This document shows, one piece after another, positions 43,376-50,271 of a stretch of 64,000 bases of DNA; within the stretch, counting starts at the first letter, position 1, and every line of letters starts with the position of its first letter. A program made the translations under genes and the position numbers. Under the pieces are notes generated by a model, which made no database searches, was not told the origin of the DNA, and saw nothing but the letters and a program-made list of their open reading frames with translations. This stretch comes from Solirubrobacterales bacterium (GTDB lineage: Bacteria; Actinomycetota; Thermoleophilia; Solirubrobacterales; Solirubrobacteraceae), in contig DAHUYQ010000024.1 in the NCBI GenBank assembly GCA_027315115.1, positions 124,001 through 188,000 on the forward strand, given 5' to 3'.

Positions 43376-43757
43376 CTCTCCATTGTGGCATCGGCCATAA
43401 GCCCCGGATAAGAGAGCTCTGGGCGGGCGGGCCCGCGCATGTGCGGATGGCTCAGCGCGGCGCCTGCGGCAAAGCCGCAGAGGCGCGGGGGGAAGCCGCA
43501 AACAGGGAGAGAATGCTTGTAACGGCTATTGCAATCTCCGCGCGGTCGGCGTATGTTGATCTCAGACGCGGAACCGAGCCGCGAAAGAGCGAGGCCCAGA
43601 GGTGGAAGGCCGCGCCGCCCGTCACAGCAGAGCCTCTGGCTCGGCCGAGGCAGGGCCCTCAAAGCGGCCCGGGGCCGCGTCGGCTTGTTGTCTGGGCCCC
43701 GCTCCAGCCCACGGAGCCGCGGGCCCGGACGCTAAGCTGTGGTCATACAGCACACAT
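43376..43757. other. Gene-free interval upstream of tmRNA
   Basis: About 380 bp between the divergent site-2 protease and ssrA. I see no convincing coding signal. It must contain the tmRNA promoter; a CATACA at 43744-43749 is a possible -10, but there is no good -35. Several GC-rich inverted segments are present without clear terminator form. Confidence 0.5.
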
Positions 43758-44119
43758 GGGGACGACAGGCTTCGACGCGGTCGGCTCCGTGAGTGTGGTT
43801 GCGAGTCGAGGTGCCAGGAGGCCTCGCAAAACACCTGGCAAAACCATAAGTGCGGACTCTCACGAGTACGCCCTCGCTGCCTGATTAGAAACCAGGCGTG
43901 AGGTCTCGGCCCCCGCTCGCCTGTGGCGGGGATGACCGGGATCAGATAGCAGGCTAGCTCGGAAAGGCCCGCCTCCGCCGATCCGAGGACCACCCAGGAG
44001 GCTGGTCCCGCACAACCCGGCCGGCTAGGCGAGCGCGGGACGAGATCAGAGAGCCGGCTACGCTCGTAGACGCCATATTCACGCGACCGCGGACGCGGGT
44101 TCGATTCCCGCCGTCTCCA
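43758..44119 (+). ncRNA. ssrA: Transfer-messenger RNA (tmRNA)
   Basis: One-piece tmRNA of 362 nt. The 5' end GGGGACG pairs with CGTCTCC (44112-44118) as the acceptor stem; GCTTCGAC follows near the 5' end as usual, and the T-arm GCGGGTTCGATTCCCGC lies at 44094-44110. The resume codon GCG at 43852 opens the tag ADSHEYALAA and TGA at 43882-43884, matching actinobacterial tags ending YALAA. CCA is not encoded: after the discriminator A44119 the sequence is CTA. Works with SmpB (40835) to rescue stalled ribosomes. The 3' end is a common integration site. Confidence 0.96.
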
Positions 44120-44136
44120 CTATTGGAGTCAAGTAC

Positions 44137-44169
44137 AAACCCTGGCCGTCGGAAAGGTGGCCGGGGTTT
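44137..44169 (+). terminator. Hairpin terminator downstream of ssrA
   Basis: AAACCCTGGCC (44137-44147) pairs with GGCCGGGGTTT (44159-44169), an 11-bp stem with one T-G pair and an 11-nt loop. A T5 run follows at 44184-44188 beyond a short gap. Likely ends the tmRNA transcript. Confidence 0.65.
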
Positions 44170-44186
44170 GCTGCTTCGGGGCCTTT

Positions 44187-44414
44187 TTAGGCCGTCCAGG
44201 CGGTCTTTTGGCTGCCTCGGCCGTGGTGGTCTTGCCAAGGGGTAGGTGGGCGCCAGGCGGCGAGGGCGTCGTATACGGGCGTGAAGGTCGGTCCGAGTAC
44301 TGCGCCGTCTTCGCTGATCAGGATGCGCTTGAAGAATGCCTGGTTGAGCATGCGGTGCTCCAGCGGGCTGCTGGCTCTGTAGGTGGCGTGCGGCGTCGTC
44401 TCTCGGTGGTGTAT
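44187..44414 (-). pseudogene. Serine site-specific recombinase, C-terminal remnant
   Basis: On the minus strand an open frame ending with TAA at 44187-44189 reads HATYRASSPLEHRMLNQAFF, then KRILISEDGAVLGPTFTPVY, then DALAAWRPPTP. The pattern Y-x-A-x(5)-R-x(2)-NQAFF followed by a short beta-strand pair and a P(F/V)xxL end is the C-terminal signature of large serine recombinases. No catalytic domain or zinc ribbon lies upstream; the frame meets a stop at 44457-44459, and the abiEii gene begins its tail there. A possible frameshifted continuation (TEILLTL) is seen in another frame. Lying 68 bp from the tmRNA 3' end, it looks like the relic of an integrase. Confidence 0.62.
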
Positions 44415-44427
44415 ATCCGGTGCAGCG

Positions 44428-45681
44428 TCAGCAGGATTTCGGTCGGCGGCGGCGTCGCACTATGGACCGCTGGGACCGTGGTGCCCTCGGCCCTTGCCGC
44501 CCTGTACTGACGGGCAGCGCCACGGAGAGCTCGATGGCGTACTGCGGGACGAACGACCTGTTGGTGACGCGGACTCCCTGGATGCGGTCGACGCGGTAGC
44601 AGCGGACCTCTCCTGTGGATGCCTTGATCGCGTAGACGAGGAGGTTGCCGGCCTGTGAGCGGCGCAGTGCGTAGGGGGCGATGAGGCGCGTGGTGTCTTT
44701 GTAGGCCAACTCGACGAGGAGGTGGTTGGCTCCGGCGAAGCGGATCTGCTCGAGCGGGGCGCCACCTGGCCAGCGTGTGATCGTCGGCGGGGCCACCCAT
44801 CCTGGCTCAAGGCGTTCGCGTAGCGCCGGTACTGGCTGGAGCCGTGGCGGGATCGCTCCATCGAGCCAGGCGAACACGCCTTCGAGTGTGTCGATGAACT
44901 CCTCGATCGGAGGCAGGACAGGGAGCTGGTGCGCGAGCATCGCCTGCCAGTCGCCTCGAAGCTCGGTGAGCTTGTCGGCCGCGGTGACGAGCTCGAGTGT
45001 GGGCGCCGGCACATCCTTGTAGGCGCACTTGCGTTGCAGAACGGTGCGCACACGCTCACGGTTGTCGCGAAAGTCGGCGCGACGGTAGAGGTTGACCACG
45101 TCATATAGGTCTCGCGGGCGCGTCCGCTGCCCGAGCGCGCGCAGCTTCTCGGCGAACACCTCGACGAACGCGTAGCACTGGACGGCGCCGTCGCCGGGCA
45201 TCTCCTCGTCGTAGGCGTGAGCAATGCTGCGGCGCACGGTGGCCTCGACGACCGTCTCGTCGTATGTCAGGTCGAGCTTGACACGGGCATCTTCGGGAGC
45301 GCCCCGTGGTCCTCGGTAGTAGATGCGCCCCTCGGCCGACTGGCCGTCCGGGCGCATCCGCACGATTGGCGGGCGACTGGAGAGCATGATTCCCGTCTCC
45401 TGCTCGATCGTGTCGAGTACTTCGCTCAAGACCGGCACTAGATCATCGGGCCTGAGTGGACCGCCCTCAAGGACGGTGAAATCAAGGTCCTCGGAGAATC
45501 GGTAGGTCTCCACAAAGCACTTCTTCAAGCAGGTGCCGCCCTTGAAGATCCAGTGGTCGCGCAGGGCCGCGTGCGAGCCGATACCCCATAGCAGCCAACC
45601 CAGCACATAGTCCTTCTCCACGACCTGCTCGGTCAGTCCCCACTCGCGCGCTCGTACCTGCAGCGCCGCTCGCGAGATCAT
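44428..45681 (-). CDS. abiEii: AbiEii/AbiGii-type nucleotidyltransferase toxin with C-terminal WYL-like domain
   Basis: A 417-residue toxin of a type IV toxin-antitoxin/abortive infection system. The nucleotidyltransferase core has VEKDYVLGWLLWGI near residue 17, FKGGTCLKKCF near 46, the catalytic RFSEDLDF near 61, and FAEKLRALGQRTRPRDLYD near 175. Residues 307-384 are unlike classical AbiEii: LLVELAYKDTTRLIAPYALR, GNLLVYAIKASTGEVRCYRV, DRIQGVRVTNRSF. That order (ligand loop, EPY/APYxL, strand, RxYRxDRI) is a WYL-type domain. An Arg-rich tail (385-417) follows. ATG overlaps the abiEi stop (ATGA). AbiEii relatives add nucleotides to tRNAs or bind GTP; the present target is unknown. Confidence 0.85.
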   Translation of the reverse strand: MISRAALQVRAREWGLTEQVVEKDYVLGWLLWGIGSHAALRDHWIFKGGTCLKKCFVETYRFSEDLDFTVLEGGPLRPDDLVPVLSEVLDTIEQETGIMLSSRPPIVRMRPDGQSAEGRIYYRGPRGAPEDARVKLDLTYDETVVEATVRRSIAHAYDEEMPGDGAVQCYAFVEVFAEKLRALGQRTRPRDLYDVVNLYRRADFRDNRERVRTVLQRKCAYKDVPAPTLELVTAADKLTELRGDWQAMLAHQLPVLPPIEEFIDTLEGVFAWLDGAIPPRLQPVPALRERLEPGWVAPPTITRWPGGAPLEQIRFAGANHLLVELAYKDTTRLIAPYALRRSQAGNLLVYAIKASTGEVRCYRVDRIQGVRVTNRSFVPQYAIELSVALPVSTGRQGPRAPRSQRSIVRRRRRPKSC

Positions 45682-46478
45682 CCGCTGACCCGTGCGTTGA
45701 GACGCAGGCCCCACCTTGAGCTCGTCGGGCCGCTGACAGGACGTCCAGGGTCGAGGCTTCCGGTGCCTGCACTGCGGCGCGCCAGGCACGCCTGGATCAA
45801 CTCGTCGTCGGCCAGCCCCAACGTCTCGGCGAGATAGCCGAGGCGCTTGAACACCGTCCGGTTCCCGAGCTTGTCGCCGTAGCCAACCAGTCGCGGCCAG
45901 GCCACATCGGGAGCCTCCGCATAGACCGTCAGGGCGTCGACTGTGTGGCCTAGCCCTCCCCCGAGCGACGGATCGTCAAGGCAGTCCACCAGCGAGCGCT
46001 CTGGGTCCGACACCGCCACCGGCGTGCCGTCGCGCCACACCCGCCGCGTCCCGAACAACGCGGTCGCGGGCCGATGGCGCAACTCGAAGCGCATACCGCC
46101 GATCACCCTCTCCCGATGCGCGACCGGGCGAGCCGTGACGAATACGGTCGTGGCGAACACCTGGTCGGTCATGTCCCAATGGTGCAGCGCCGTCCATCCC
46201 CCCACATAGCCTGGTGCGAGCGCGGCCATGGCCACCGCCCACGGGTCGGCGACCCAGTGCGCCGGGTCCTCCGCTTCGAGCGGCACAGCTACGTAGAGAC
46301 CGCGCTGCAGCCGAGCTACCCAGCCCTGCTCGGCTAGATGTCGCAGCAGACGCGCGGCGCGTGCGTGCTCGACGCCAGCGACAACCGACGCATCCGCAGG
46401 CGTGAACGGACCCCGCAACTCGCGGTTCAGTCGCGACACGAATGCCCGATTTGCCGCCGATAGTCCAGCCGCCGCCAT
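45678..46478 (-). CDS. abiEi: AbiEi-type antitoxin/transcriptional regulator
   Basis: A 266-residue protein. An N-terminal winged helix (FTPADASVVAGVEHARAARL, LRHLAEQGWVARLQRGLYVA) at about 20-65 is followed by the AbiEi antitoxin domain (WAVAMAALAPGYVGGWTALH, GMRFELRHRP, VSDPERSLVDCLDDP). Antitoxins of this family both repress the operon and counter AbiEii. The stop overlaps the toxin start, so the pair is translationally coupled. An AT-rich stretch just upstream (46480-46500, with ATAGCTCTAT dyad) could be its operator and -10. Confidence 0.86.
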   Translation of the reverse strand: MAAAGLSAANRAFVSRLNRELRGPFTPADASVVAGVEHARAARLLRHLAEQGWVARLQRGLYVAVPLEAEDPAHWVADPWAVAMAALAPGYVGGWTALHHWDMTDQVFATTVFVTARPVAHRERVIGGMRFELRHRPATALFGTRRVWRDGTPVAVSDPERSLVDCLDDPSLGGGLGHTVDALTVYAEAPDVAWPRLVGYGDKLGNRTVFKRLGYLAETLGLADDELIQACLARRSAGTGSLDPGRPVSGPTSSRWGLRLNARVSG

Positions 46479-46578
46479 GCAATCATCATAGCTCTATAAG
46501 CGACGACGGGGCCGGCGTTTCTCTAGCGTCACTATACACCCGGTCAAAGGGCACGCTCTCCAAGCGCTCGGCAGACCG

Positions 46579-48336
46579 TCAGAGCGCGAGCGCTCGTGCG
46601 GCGACCCCGACCACGCTGAACAAAGCTCGGAGCCGCTCGGCGGCGGAGCCGAACACGCTTTTCGGATCGGCGCGCACGAAGCGATTCGCAGCGCGGATCA
46701 TCTCGTCCGCCGCTTGCTTCACGGGATCGTCTTGCGGGATCGAGAGGTTGGCGACGTTGGGCGCGAAGTCCTGGATCAGGCCCGGAAGCCGATCCTTGGT
46801 TGGGTTGACGTAGCCGGGAGGCGACTCGTCTTCGCCGACCGCGCGAGTTGCGCGCAGGGCGGCGACTCCCAGCTCGAAGATGCGTTCGCGCACAACGCCC
46901 AGGTCGCGCGGCTGCGCGGCGACCGCGTCGCCCAACACCTGCGCCGCGTCGGCGAGAAGCGTGGGAGCGGCGTGAGCTGACAGTCGTTGTGCCGGGACGG
47001 CGTCGCTGAGCTCGGCCAGGCGTTCTTCGTATACGACGGTCCGCATCGTGCGCGCCTTGGCCGCTTGGGGCAGTGTCGCGAGACACCGTTTTGCGCGGTC
47101 CGCCACGAGGTCGACGAGGCGCGTTGGAAGGGGCCTGTTCAATGCGGCGACGTCTGGCTCGTTGGCGGCGTCGGCAAACGCATCGGGTGCTGTCAGTGTG
47201 AGATGCGCCACGCGCTCGAGGACGGCGTCCGGGTCGAGACCGAGGTCCACGGCCGCTTTGTCCCACGTGTTGCGGTATGGGTGGACGCGGTAGTCGCCGC
47301 CGATCTTCATGGCGAATCTCAGTTCGCGCTCGTGTCGGTCGTATGGAAGCGCGGAGGCGATGTCGTACAGAGGCGCGAGACGCACGTCATCGTCGCTGAG
47401 CAAGAGCGAGTAGTTCTTCGCGTGCGCGTCGGTGCCGGCGATGAGCCAGTTCCATGCGAGCGCATCGAGGAAGCGCCACACGGCGTCCTCGGCTGCGCTC
47501 GGCGACATGACCGTGCGAAAGAGCGTGGCCAGGTCGCGCGCGGACGGGCCGCCTTCGTTCTGGTACTTCTTCTCTGGGGGCACGCCGAGGGCTTGGCAGG
47601 CGTCCTCCTGATGGATGCGCACAAGCTCACCCTTGACGATCCGGCGGTCATAGCGGTCGACGACGATGGCGCTCTCGTCGCCGAATCTGGCCACCCGAGT
47701 CCGGGCGACGACAAGCCCGGCCCGACGCGCGGCGTCAAGGCAGAGATGCTCGTTGAGGTCATGGTCGTCGAAGCCCTGGACGGCGGGCTTGAGGATGTGA
47801 CTGGTCGCGGCGGAGCCGCTGGGGACGCCCCAGCGGCCGTCCTTGAAGAGGAGTGCGGTCTTGGCTTGAGCGCCGGCGAGGCTGAACTGTCCTGTGAACT
47901 CGCGCCCCAGCCACGCCGTGCCGTCCTGTCGCAGCTCCTGGAGGCGCTGCGCGACCTGCTCGTCGGTGAGCCATGCGACCGCGCCCGGCGCTGCCAGGAC
48001 CTCGCCGGCTTCCTCGACGGGCGCGAAGCGCACGGCTCCGGCGCAGTCGTGGCCGATCGGCGTCGACAGAAGCGAGAAAGGTCTGGCGGGAACCTGGAAG
48101 TCGCGCGCCCAGCGTGCGAGGACGCGATCGTTGTCGGGGAGAAGGCCCCACAGCCACGGGCTGATCGCGGCGTCGAGATGGGAGCGGATGCTCGGCGGCA
48201 TGGAGACCGACAGCGGCGTGGCTGCGGGTCTCTGCCTGTAAGCGTCGTCGTAATCGAAGCGAAGGCGGCCTTGGCTGAGCCGGGTGATCGATCCGGCGAC
48301 GCTGTGATCGATGAGGACCGAAAGGGTGTCGGTCAT
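46579..48336 (-). CDS. hipA: HipA-family serine/threonine kinase toxin with long C-terminal extension
   Basis: A 585-residue protein. The N-terminal HipA domain (residues 1-110) is followed by the kinase: P-loop-like SLAGAQAKTALL near 152, HPILKP-type segment SHILKPAVQGF near 184, catalytic loop NWLIAGTDAHAKNYSLLL near 297 and metal-binding LAPLYDIASALPY near 320. HipA kinases phosphorylate aminoacyl-tRNA synthetases and arrest growth. The usual protein ends near residue 430; here 154 more residues run on in frame (from RTVVYEERLA to ARALAL), mostly helical, and not recognised. The start overlaps the hipB stop by 4 nt. Confidence 0.88.
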   Translation of the reverse strand: MTDTLSVLIDHSVAGSITRLSQGRLRFDYDDAYRQRPAATPLSVSMPPSIRSHLDAAISPWLWGLLPDNDRVLARWARDFQVPARPFSLLSTPIGHDCAGAVRFAPVEEAGEVLAAPGAVAWLTDEQVAQRLQELRQDGTAWLGREFTGQFSLAGAQAKTALLFKDGRWGVPSGSAATSHILKPAVQGFDDHDLNEHLCLDAARRAGLVVARTRVARFGDESAIVVDRYDRRIVKGELVRIHQEDACQALGVPPEKKYQNEGGPSARDLATLFRTVMSPSAAEDAVWRFLDALAWNWLIAGTDAHAKNYSLLLSDDDVRLAPLYDIASALPYDRHERELRFAMKIGGDYRVHPYRNTWDKAAVDLGLDPDAVLERVAHLTLTAPDAFADAANEPDVAALNRPLPTRLVDLVADRAKRCLATLPQAAKARTMRTVVYEERLAELSDAVPAQRLSAHAAPTLLADAAQVLGDAVAAQPRDLGVVRERIFELGVAALRATRAVGEDESPPGYVNPTKDRLPGLIQDFAPNVANLSIPQDDPVKQAADEMIRAANRFVRADPKSVFGSAAERLRALFSVVGVAARALAL

Positions 48337-48608
48337 CGCGTGCGATGCTCTTCGATGACTACGTCGAGGTCACGGGCCGGCCGGCCGGGGGTGGTCTGCT
48401 GGTCGCAGGTCACGTCGACGGCGAGGCCAAGGGCGTCGAGCACTCGAAGGATGAGGCGAAGCTCAGCGGTTGGCTTGCCTCCCTCGAACTGGTAGATCCA
48501 CTTGCGGGAGACGCCGGCGCGAGCGGCCAGCTCCGCCTGACTGAGGCGGAGATCCATGCGGCGGCCCCGGACGACGGCGGCCAGGTCTCTGATCGATCGG
48601 ACTTTCAC
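48333..48608 (-). CDS. hipB: HipB-type antitoxin, XRE-family DNA-binding protein
   Basis: A 91-residue protein. The helix-turn-helix is LSQAELAARAGVSRKWIYQFE (residues 22-42 in two parts), followed by GGKPTAELRLILRVLDALGL, the standard HipB dimer fold. It should neutralise HipA and repress the operon. The final residues (DLDVVIEEHRTR) could form the HipA-contacting tail. A strong promoter with paired CCG-box motifs lies directly upstream. Confidence 0.93.
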   Translation of the reverse strand: MKVRSIRDLAAVVRGRRMDLRLSQAELAARAGVSRKWIYQFEGGKPTAELRLILRVLDALGLAVDVTCDQQTTPGRPARDLDVVIEEHRTR

Positions 48609-48623
48609 GGGCGTCCTTTGCTA

Positions 48624-48664
48624 CCGTTCGGTTGCAAGTATACTATGATCCCGTACGGTGGCAA
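48624..48664 (-). promoter_or_regulatory. hipBA promoter with paired operator-like boxes
   Basis: Read on the minus strand: TTGCCA (complement of 48659-48664), 16-nt spacer, TATACT (complement of 48637-48642). The -10 lies in the perfect palindrome AGTATACT (48637-48644). Two similar boxes flank it: CCGTACGG (48651-48658, itself a palindrome) and CCGTTCGG (48624-48631). This fits HipB autorepression. Confidence 0.65.
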
Positions 48665-48978
48665 GCTGGTCGTGAGACCGGTCGGTGGCTGCTGGGGAAC
48701 TGGCGGCGCAGCCATAGGAGGTGCGCGACATCGGCGTTGGGACAGTCCGATCTCGCTGGTGCCCCAGCGCCGGCCGGCTACCGTCGAACAGATGGACGCC
48801 TCGCTATCTAACATCTGGTCACCCATCTGCGCGACGTTTGGACGCCAGGAGAAGGCTGCCGAAGCAGCATCAACCGGCCCGAGCCGGTCGTCGGCCAGGC
48901 CGCCTGACTCCTGCCTGGCTCGCACAGGCGTCGCGAGTCGGACGGGCGCTCACCGTGAGCCGCGCCGGCGCGCGATCG
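48665..48978. other. Gene-free interval after the toxin-antitoxin segment
   Basis: About 310 bp between the hipBA promoter and the ArsC-like gene's stop. No convincing ORF, RNA gene or repeat is seen. A copy of the ssrA 3' end, which would mark the far border of an integrated element, was looked for and not found. Confidence 0.5.
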
Positions 48979-49350
48979 TCAGCCGTCGCAGAGCAGCTCG
49001 AGCGCCCGCTCGATCGGGCGAGCCAGGACGGCGCGCTCGCCGTTCACCACGATCGGGCGCTGCACGAGCGCCGGATTGCCGCTCATCAGCGCGATGAGCT
49101 CGTCGTCGGACATCTCGCTCTCCCGCAGGCCGAGCTCCTCCACGAGCGGCTCTCGCAGGCGCAGCACCTCGCGCGGGCCGCTGCCCATCTTGCACAGCAG
49201 CTCGCGCAGCTCGCTCTCCCCGATCCCGGTCGCGTGATAGTCGATCGACTCGAACTCGGCGCCGTGCTCGGCCAGTAGCGCACGCAGCTTGCGACAAGTG
49301 GTGCAGGTCGGCTTTTCGTAGACCTTCAGGGGGGGCACGGGACCGATCAT
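48979..49350 (-). CDS. ArsC/Spx-family thioredoxin-fold protein
   Basis: A 123-residue protein starting MIGPVPPLKVYEKPTCTTCR. The ArsC-family active-site loop is PTCTTCRKLRALL (CxxC form; the first Cys is the arsenate reductase nucleophile). The family arginine region is ALVQRPIVVNGERAVLARP. YfgD-like arsenate reductases and Spx-type regulators share this fold; the CxxC and short length do not separate them. No arsenic transport gene is nearby. Start at ATG 49350. Confidence 0.85.
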   Translation of the reverse strand: MIGPVPPLKVYEKPTCTTCRKLRALLAEHGAEFESIDYHATGIGESELRELLCKMGSGPREVLRLREPLVEELGLRESEMSDDELIALMSGNPALVQRPIVVNGERAVLARPIERALELLCDG

Positions 49351-49466
49351 ATGCGTGGCGCTCCTGCGTCGCGCGACCCCGTCGCGGACGCGATGGCGCC
49401 GCACTCAGGAAACTCCCAGCTTTCTCGCCATACTCGTGACATATGTGGCGAACATGGCGGATGCGC

Positions 49467-49570
49467 GGATTCGAGCGAGATTCAGGCGGCGGCGATGCCT
49501 GAGGAGCCGCACGGCGGCGAGGTTAGGCATCTGTTCATAGGATTCGAGCGAGATTCAGGCGGCGGCGATG
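49467..49570 (+). repeat. 31-bp direct repeat covering the response-regulator start
   Basis: Identical 31-bp segments at 49467-49497 and 49540-49570 (beginning GGATTCGAGCGAGATTCAGG, ending GGCGGCGATG), 73 bp apart, with similarity continuing seven bases further (CCTGAGG versus TCTGAGG). Each copy ends in an ATG; the second is the response-regulator start. Confidence 0.9.
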
Positions 49571-49575
49571 TCTGA
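49495..49575 (+). CDS. Possible 26-codon leader ORF overlapping the response regulator start
   Basis: From the ATG in the first repeat copy (49495) the frame reads MPEEPHGGEVRHLFIGFERD then SGGGDV and stops at TGA 49573-49575, inside the first codons of the response-regulator gene. It probably arose by duplication of the gene start. Translation could couple to the downstream gene; coding status is unproven. Confidence 0.3.
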   Translation: MPEEPHGGEVRHLFIGFERDSGGGDV

Positions 49576-50266
49576 GGCCGCCAAGCATCGCGTTCTCGTC
49601 GTAGACGACGAACCGAACATCGTCGAGCTTGTCTCGATGGCGCTCGTGTTTCACGGGTTTGCCGTGGAGGGCGCCGGCGACGGTCGCGAGGCGATCGCCA
49701 AGGCGGCCAGCTTCAAGCCCCACCTGATGATCCTCGACGTGATGCTGCCCGACATGGACGGCTTCGAGGTCGCCCGACGCCTCGGCGCCCAACGGGCGGG
49801 CATCCCGATCATCTTCCTGAGCGCGCGCGACTCCACGCAGGACAAGGTCAGGGGACTGAGCGGCGGCGGCGACGACTACATGACCAAGCCGTTCAGCCTC
49901 GAGGAGCTGATCGCGCGCGTGCAGACGGTTCTGCGGCGCAGCGGCCAGGCTTCGCCCGAGTCCTCGCAGCTCGTCTTCGGCGATCTGGAGCTGGACGAGG
50001 AATCCAGGGAAGTCAGGCGTGCCGGAGAGCCGATCGAGCTGACGCCGACCGAATACCGGCTGCTGCACTACCTGATGATCAACCCGCGGCGGGTGCTGAC
50101 GCGCGCGGAGCTGCTCGATCACGTCTGGGAGTACGACTTCGGTGGCGACAGCCGCGTGCTGGAGACCTACATCAGCTACCTGCGAAAGAAGATCGACGCC
50201 AGCGGTCCCTCGATGATCAGGACCGTTCGCGGGGTGGGCTACGGCCTGCAGCGTCCGAAGGGGTAG
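49568..50266 (+). CDS. OmpR/PhoB-family response regulator
   Basis: A 232-residue protein. The receiver domain (residues 8-120) has acidic pair VVDDEP, phosphoacceptor Asp57 in MILDVMLPD, Thr/Ser in FLSARD and Lys in MTKPFSLEEL. The C-terminal winged helix (135-228) has ELTPTEYRLLHYLM, VLTRAELLDHVW and TYISYLRKKID, RTVRGVGYGL. It is followed 5 nt later by its histidine kinase. Similar to MprA/TcrA/PrrA of mycobacteria; the regulon is unknown. The ribosome-binding site is weak, and the start region is duplicated upstream. Confidence 0.95.
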   Translation: MSEAAKHRVLVVDDEPNIVELVSMALVFHGFAVEGAGDGREAIAKAASFKPHLMILDVMLPDMDGFEVARRLGAQRAGIPIIFLSARDSTQDKVRGLSGGGDDYMTKPFSLEELIARVQTVLRRSGQASPESSQLVFGDLELDEESREVRRAGEPIELTPTEYRLLHYLMINPRRVLTRAELLDHVWEYDFGGDSRVLETYISYLRKKIDASGPSMIRTVRGVGYGLQRPKG

Positions 50267-50271
50267 CCGCG

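Noticed and set aside
46987-48495. 500-codon plus-strand frame over hipA
   Set aside because: Antisense to hipA and hipB, which carry intact kinase and helix-turn-helix motifs.
48605-48925. 106-codon minus-strand frame after hipB
   Set aside because: It overlaps the hipBA promoter, has low-complexity composition and no recognisable domain.
48600-49000. Far att site of the ssrA-linked element
   Set aside because: I looked for a repeat of the ssrA 3' end (GATTCCCGCCGTCTCC) and found none, so the border is not defined.
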